This document shows positions 14,291 through 17,890 of a stretch of DNA of 17,890 nt, in pieces (within the stretch, counting starts at the first letter, position 1; each line of letters starts with the position of its first letter). The stretch is from Gaiellasilicea sp046594445 (GTDB taxonomy: Bacteria > Actinomycetota > Thermoleophilia > Gaiellales > Gaiellaceae): assembly GCA_046594445.1 (NCBI GenBank), contig JBKJSM010000036.1, forward strand, positions 1-17,890, given 5' to 3'. Below the pieces are notes generated by a model. That model did not search any database, was not told the origin of the DNA, and saw only the letters and a list, made by a program, of their open reading frames with translations. Position numbers and translations under genes: made by a program.

Positions 14291-15382
14291 ATGAAATTGA
14301 CGTCCAGCAGGCGCTGGTTGCCGGTTGCCGCTGTCGCACTCGTCGCGGGCGCGCTTCTTGCAGGAACAGCCGGAGCGCGGACCGACGAGTCGGCGGCCAC
14401 CCCGGGACCGCTCGCCGGCCTGATCAAGCAGTCGAAGAAGGAGTCGGGTCTCGTCTTCTACGCGAACGCCCCGGCCTCGAACCTCAAGGTCGTCACCGAC
14501 CGCTTCAAGTACTACCACCCCTGGATCCAGACGACGGCGTACGACCTCGACAACAACGTCATCTTCTCCAAGTACGCGTCGGAGGCCGCTCAGGGCACCC
14601 GCACCGCGGACCTGCTCATCTCGAGCGCGCCGAACCTCTGGGTGTACGCGACGCGGCAGAAGTACCTGGTCGACTACGACCCCCTGCAGCTGAGCGCATT
14701 TCCGAAGTTCGCGAAGCAGTACAAGGGCGTCTTCATCATCTCGCCCGACCCGGCGATCATCATGTACAACAAGCTGCTCCTGAAGGACAAGGTGCCGAGC
14801 TCACTGACGGAGATGGCGAACGATCCGGGCACCTACGGGAAGCTGACGGGCTACACCGTCGACAACCTCTTCGGCTACACCGGGATCTGGGGCTACGTCC
14901 AGAAGAAGGGGTGGTCGAACTTCGAGAAGATCGGCAAGGACAAGTTCAAGGCGCAGACCGGGGTCGCCGGCCAGCGGTCGCTCGTCTCGCAGGGTGCGGC
15001 CGTGGCGGCGTACCTGACCTCGCCGACGGTTCGGTTGGGTATCGAAACCGACCCCCAGCTCTCGAAGATCCTCGGCTGGACGTACAACAAGGACGCGACG
15101 CCGCTGATCCCGCGCGGGATGGGCATCACCGCCAAGGCGGCGAGCCCCGCGTCGGCGAAGCTGTTCCTGAACTGGCTCTTCACGAAGGCCGGCCAGCAGG
15201 CAATGTGCGACGCAGGCTTCACGGCGTTCCGCAACAACTTCACGCCGAAGAACTGCAGCAACACGCTGGCCGACGTCTACGCGAAGGTCGGGCAAAAGAA
15301 CGTGATCCTCGTTCCGTTCAGCCAGAAGTTCGTCAACGACTATCCGAAGTTCAAGGCCCGCTGGCACGGGATCTTCGGCTAG
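14291..15382 (+). CDS. Extracellular solute-binding protein, ferric-type ABC importer
   Basis: Family 1 periplasmic/extracellular binding protein of 363 residues. An N-terminal Sec signal (charged MKLTSSRRW, hydrophobic VAAVALVAGALLAG, cleavage after AGA near 30) has no lipobox cysteine, so it is not an obvious lipoprotein. SGLVFYANAP and the RTADLLISSAPNLWVYATRQKYLVDY block resemble iron(III)/polyamine/organophosphate binding proteins (AfuA/FbpA group). Two cysteines near the C-terminus (CDAGFTAFRNNFTPKNC) could form a disulfide. ATG 14291 follows GGGAGG by 4 nt; the upstream open frame is non-coding leader. It heads the operon with the permease and ATPase. The ligand is not defined by sequence; the neighbouring CitA-like sensor suggests a carboxylate or metal-carboxylate. 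Confidence 0.9.
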   Translation: MKLTSSRRWLPVAAVALVAGALLAGTAGARTDESAATPGPLAGLIKQSKKESGLVFYANAPASNLKVVTDRFKYYHPWIQTTAYDLDNNVIFSKYASEAAQGTRTADLLISSAPNLWVYATRQKYLVDYDPLQLSAFPKFAKQYKGVFIISPDPAIIMYNKLLLKDKVPSSLTEMANDPGTYGKLTGYTVDNLFGYTGIWGYVQKKGWSNFEKIGKDKFKAQTGVAGQRSLVSQGAAVAAYLTSPTVRLGIETDPQLSKILGWTYNKDATPLIPRGMGITAKAASPASAKLFLNWLFTKAGQQAMCDAGFTAFRNNFTPKNCSNTLADVYAKVGQKNVILVPFSQKFVNDYPKFKARWHGIFG

Positions 15383-15406
15383 CACGCGGCGGCTGAACAG
15401 GCCCCG

Positions 15407-17149
15407 ATGAGTACCGCGACCCACGAGCAGCCGTTCCCGCGCCCACGCCGGAGTCTCATTCCGGCGTGGGCGCTGCACTGGGCGACGTGGCTCCTGGTCG
15501 TCGCGCTCATCGTGGGCCCGTTCGTGCCGCTCGTGTACGCCTCGCTGCGCGACCGCCCGCTCTACGAGGCCGGGGGCGTGCTGACCGTCGAGCCCTACCG
15601 CGAGCTCTTCGGCGACTCGGCCTTCTGGCATGCGTGGGGCAACACGCTGGTGTTCGCGTCGCTCACGACCCTGATGGCCGTGCTCGGCGGGGCGCTGGTC
15701 GCGATCCTCGTCGCTCGCACCGATCTCGCGGGCCGAAAGCTGTTCGGCCGGCTGATCCTGTTGCCGATCCTCCTGCCCTCGCTCGGGATGGTGCTCGGCT
15801 GGCTCGTGATCTGGGGTCCCGGCGGCTACCTCACCGCGATGTTCTCCGACCGGCTCCATTTGCCGACACTCGCGATCGACACGATCCCGGGCATGGCCCT
15901 CGTCGAGGCGACGCGACTGCTGCCGATCGCGTTCCTCACCTGCCAGGCAGCTCTCTCGCGTGCCGACTCGTCGCTCGAGGACGCCGCGCGCAGCGCGGGG
16001 GCCCGCCCCGTGCGGGTGCTCTCGAACATCACGATCCCGATGCTCCGGCCGGCGCTCCTGAACGCGGCGACGCTCATCTTCACGCTCTCGATCGCGGCGC
16101 TCGGGATCCCGCTCCTGCTCGGGACCTCGAACAACATCGTCTTCGTCTCCAGCTATCTCTACAACACGTGGACGAACGCGTCGACGCCGGATCCGGGCTC
16201 GGTCAGCGCCGGCGCGGTGATGATGCTCGTCGTCGCGACCGCGCTGCTCCTCCTCCGCAATCGCCTGCTCGGCGCCGAGGCGCGGTTCGTCTCGGTGGGC
16301 GGCAAGTCGGGACGCCAGGCCCTGCTGCGCCTCCGGCGCTGGCGCTGGCCGCTGGCCGCCCTGCTCGCGCTCTACCTCGTCTTCACCACGCTCGTGCCGG
16401 TCATCGGACTCGCGCTGATGTCGTTCGTCGTCGTCCTGACGCCGCTCGTCCCACCGTGGGAGCTCCTGACCTCGTCGCACTGGAACGTGCTCCTCGACGA
16501 CGACACCTTCCGCCGTTCGATCCAGAACAGCGCGATCATCGCCGTCGTCGGAGCGGTGGGGACGACTGCCTTCGTGGCGCTCGCGACGCTCGTCGCGCAC
16601 CGGTCGGGCTTCCGCTTCCGGCGCACGCTCCCGTTCCTGATGCTCTATCCGCGCGCGACGCCCGGGATCATCATCGGCATCGGCTTCTTCTGGGCGTACC
16701 TGCTCACCGGCGCGTTCGGCGATTACATGCGCGGCAGCATCTGGGGGATCATGCTCGCTTTCTGCGTGCGCAACCTGCCGCTCGCGTACATCGTTATGTA
16801 CCCGACGCTGGCGCGGATCGGCGAGGAGCTCGACCGCGCCGGGCGCGCCGCGGGCGCCGGCTGGTGGCGCACCAGCCGTAGCATCGTCCTGCCGCTGCTG
16901 AAGCCCGCCATCTTCGCTTCCTTCATCCTGATGTTCGTCGAGATCATCAACGACTACGACCCGGCGGTCTTCCTCGTGAAGCCCGGCACCGAGGTGATGG
17001 GAGCCACCATGCTCGCGCAGTTCATCCAGGGCACCGTCGGGCCGGTCTCGGCGCTCGCGATGGTGCAGGTCGTGATCACAGTGGTCGTGCTCTCGGTCGG
17101 CGCGAAGCTGTTCAAGATCGGCGTCACGGGAGGAGAGCACGGTGCCTGA
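15407..17149 (+). CDS. ABC permease, two fused permease domains (FbpB type)
   Basis: Inner-membrane channel of a ferric-type importer, 580 residues with about twelve membrane segments. Two BPD-transporter domains are joined in one chain, as in FbpB/AfuB. Each has an EAA loop that contacts the ATPase: EDAARSAGARPVRVLSNITI (191-210) and ELDRAGRAAGAGWWRTSRSI (474-493). Helices are evident at about 26-45, 80-103, 115-136, 220-239, 268-284, 315-345, 375-396 and 418-435, among others. ATG 15407 lies 24 nt behind the binding protein with only a weak ribosome site. A strong 13-bp hairpin sits in codons 11-23. The stop overlaps the ATPase start by 8 nt. Confidence 0.94.
   Translation: MSTATHEQPFPRPRRSLIPAWALHWATWLLVVALIVGPFVPLVYASLRDRPLYEAGGVLTVEPYRELFGDSAFWHAWGNTLVFASLTTLMAVLGGALVAILVARTDLAGRKLFGRLILLPILLPSLGMVLGWLVIWGPGGYLTAMFSDRLHLPTLAIDTIPGMALVEATRLLPIAFLTCQAALSRADSSLEDAARSAGARPVRVLSNITIPMLRPALLNAATLIFTLSIAALGIPLLLGTSNNIVFVSSYLYNTWTNASTPDPGSVSAGAVMMLVVATALLLLRNRLLGAEARFVSVGGKSGRQALLRLRRWRWPLAALLALYLVFTTLVPVIGLALMSFVVVLTPLVPPWELLTSSHWNVLLDDDTFRRSIQNSAIIAVVGAVGTTAFVALATLVAHRSGFRFRRTLPFLMLYPRATPGIIIGIGFFWAYLLTGAFGDYMRGSIWGIMLAFCVRNLPLAYIVMYPTLARIGEELDRAGRAAGAGWWRTSRSIVLPLLKPAIFASFILMFVEIINDYDPAVFLVKPGTEVMGATMLAQFIQGTVGPVSALAMVQVVITVVVLSVGAKLFKIGVTGGEHGA
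15439..15473 (+). repeat. 13-bp perfect inverted repeat at start of permease gene
   Basis: GCGCCCACGCCGG (15439-15451) and CCGGCGTGGGCGC (15461-15473) with loop AGTCTCATT. It lies about 30 nt inside the permease gene. In RNA this is a very stable hairpin that could slow translation or protect the upstream binding-protein message from decay. Confidence 0.75.
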
Positions 17150-17890
17150 GATCCACGTCCAGAACCTCGTCAAGCAGTTCGGCGAGCAGCGGGCGCTCGA
17201 CGATGTCACCTTCAAGGTGGAGGAGGGCGAGCTGTTCACCCTGCTCGGCCCCAGCGGCTGCGGCAAGTCGACGACGCTGATGTCGATCGCCGGCTTCCAA
17301 AATCCCGAGGGCGGCCGGATCGCCGTCGGCGACGAGACCTTCTTCGACGCGTCCGCAAAGGTGGCCGTGCCCGCGGAACGGCGAAACCTCGGCATCGTCT
17401 TCCAGTCCTACGCGGTCTGGCCGCACATGACCGTCTTCGACAACCTCGCCTTCCCGCTCAAGGTGCGGAAGCTGAAGCGGGCGGCGATCCGGACGCGGGT
17501 GCTCGAGGTGCTCGAGCTCGTCGAGATGACCCCGTACGAGAAGCGCTACCCGCACCAGCTCTCCGGCGGCCAGCAGCAGCGCGTCGCCTTGGCGCGCGCC
17601 CTCGTCTACTCGCCGTCCGTCCTCCTGCTCGACGAGCCGTTCTCGAACCTCGACGCGAAGCTGCGCGAGCGGGCCCGCGCCTGGGTGAAGGAGCTGCAGC
17701 ACCGCCTCGGCCTGACGACGATTTTCGTCACCCACGATCAGGACGAGGCCCTCTCGATGAGCGATCGCGTCGCCGTGATGAGCGCGGGCGAGGTGCAGCA
17801 GATCGGCACGCCCGAGGAGATCTACCGCCGCCCGGGCAACCGGTTCGTGGCGGAGTTCGTCGGTCGCGTCAACCTGATCGACGGCGTCGC
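17142..17890 (+). CDS. ABC transporter ATPase, 3' end outside window
   Basis: ATP-hydrolysing subunit of the importer; 249 codons are visible and the frame is open at the window edge (usual length about 350, so an OB-like regulatory domain is probably missing). Walker A GPSGCGKST (36-44), Q-loop Q88 followed by SYAVWPHMTVFDNLAFPL, signature LSGGQQQR (140-147), Walker B LLLDEP (161-166), H-loop H198 (THDQDEA). These features fit the PotA/FbpC (iron, polyamine) class. GTG 17142 overlaps the permease stop by 8 nt and follows GGGAGGAG at 17128-17135 with good spacing, so the two are translationally coupled. Confidence 0.96.
   Translation, partial: MPEIHVQNLVKQFGEQRALDDVTFKVEEGELFTLLGPSGCGKSTTLMSIAGFQNPEGGRIAVGDETFFDASAKVAVPAERRNLGIVFQSYAVWPHMTVFDNLAFPLKVRKLKRAAIRTRVLEVLELVEMTPYEKRYPHQLSGGQQQRVALARALVYSPSVLLLDEPFSNLDAKLRERARAWVKELQHRLGLTTIFVTHDQDEALSMSDRVAVMSAGEVQQIGTPEEIYRRPGNRFVAEFVGRVNLIDGV

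Noticed and set aside
14801..17395. Open frame of 864 codons on the - strand
   Set aside because: Antisense to the ABC transporter genes; low-complexity Arg/Glu/Asp/His-rich product typical of a shadow frame.
1..17890. CRISPR arrays, insertion sequences, tRNA or rRNA genes
   Set aside because: No regularly spaced repeats, transposase motifs or RNA gene signatures were seen on reading both strands.

Overview
The window is high-GC bacterial DNA with a strong G/C preference at third codon positions, GTG as well as ATG starts, and almost no space between genes. The gene families (GHMP homoserine kinase, separate LeuC and LeuD, CitA/CitB-type two-component system, a SAM-I riboswitch) fit a high-GC actinobacterium. 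A deep lineage such as Thermoleophilia is my guess from style, not something the sequence proves. I saw no mobile element, CRISPR array, tRNA or rRNA.

Layout: (1) 1-4642, + strand: hom (5' end missing)-thrC-thrB-ilvD, the route from aspartate semialdehyde to threonine plus a branched-chain step, with overlapping or abutting genes. (2) 4639-5927, - strand: a PAP2-type membrane phosphatase followed by a DUF1003 membrane protein. (3) 5988-9350, + strand: a SAM-I riboswitch, a second zinc-ribbon threonine-synthase-family gene, a structured leader, leuB, and a divergent prephenate dehydratase. (4) 9347-11375, - strand: leuC-leuD. (5) 11472-11810, + strand: a lone STAS-domain protein. (6) 11807-14109, - strand: a CitA/CitB-like sensor kinase and response regulator. 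(7) 14291-17890, + strand: a ferric-type ABC importer (binding protein, fused double permease, ATPase running off the window), divergent from the two-component system.

The first 11.4 kb is an amino-acid supercluster for Thr, Ile/Val/Leu and Phe. The last 6 kb looks like a sensor-transporter module, probably for a carboxylate or a metal-carboxylate. The points most worth a second look are: two threonine-synthase-family genes in one window, one controlled by a SAM riboswitch although its assumed product is threonine; a 16-bp near-palindrome repeated upstream of three transcription units; a leuB leader with a 12-bp perfect hairpin; a thrB without any normal start codon; and three convergent gene pairs that all overlap by exactly 4 nt at their stop codons.
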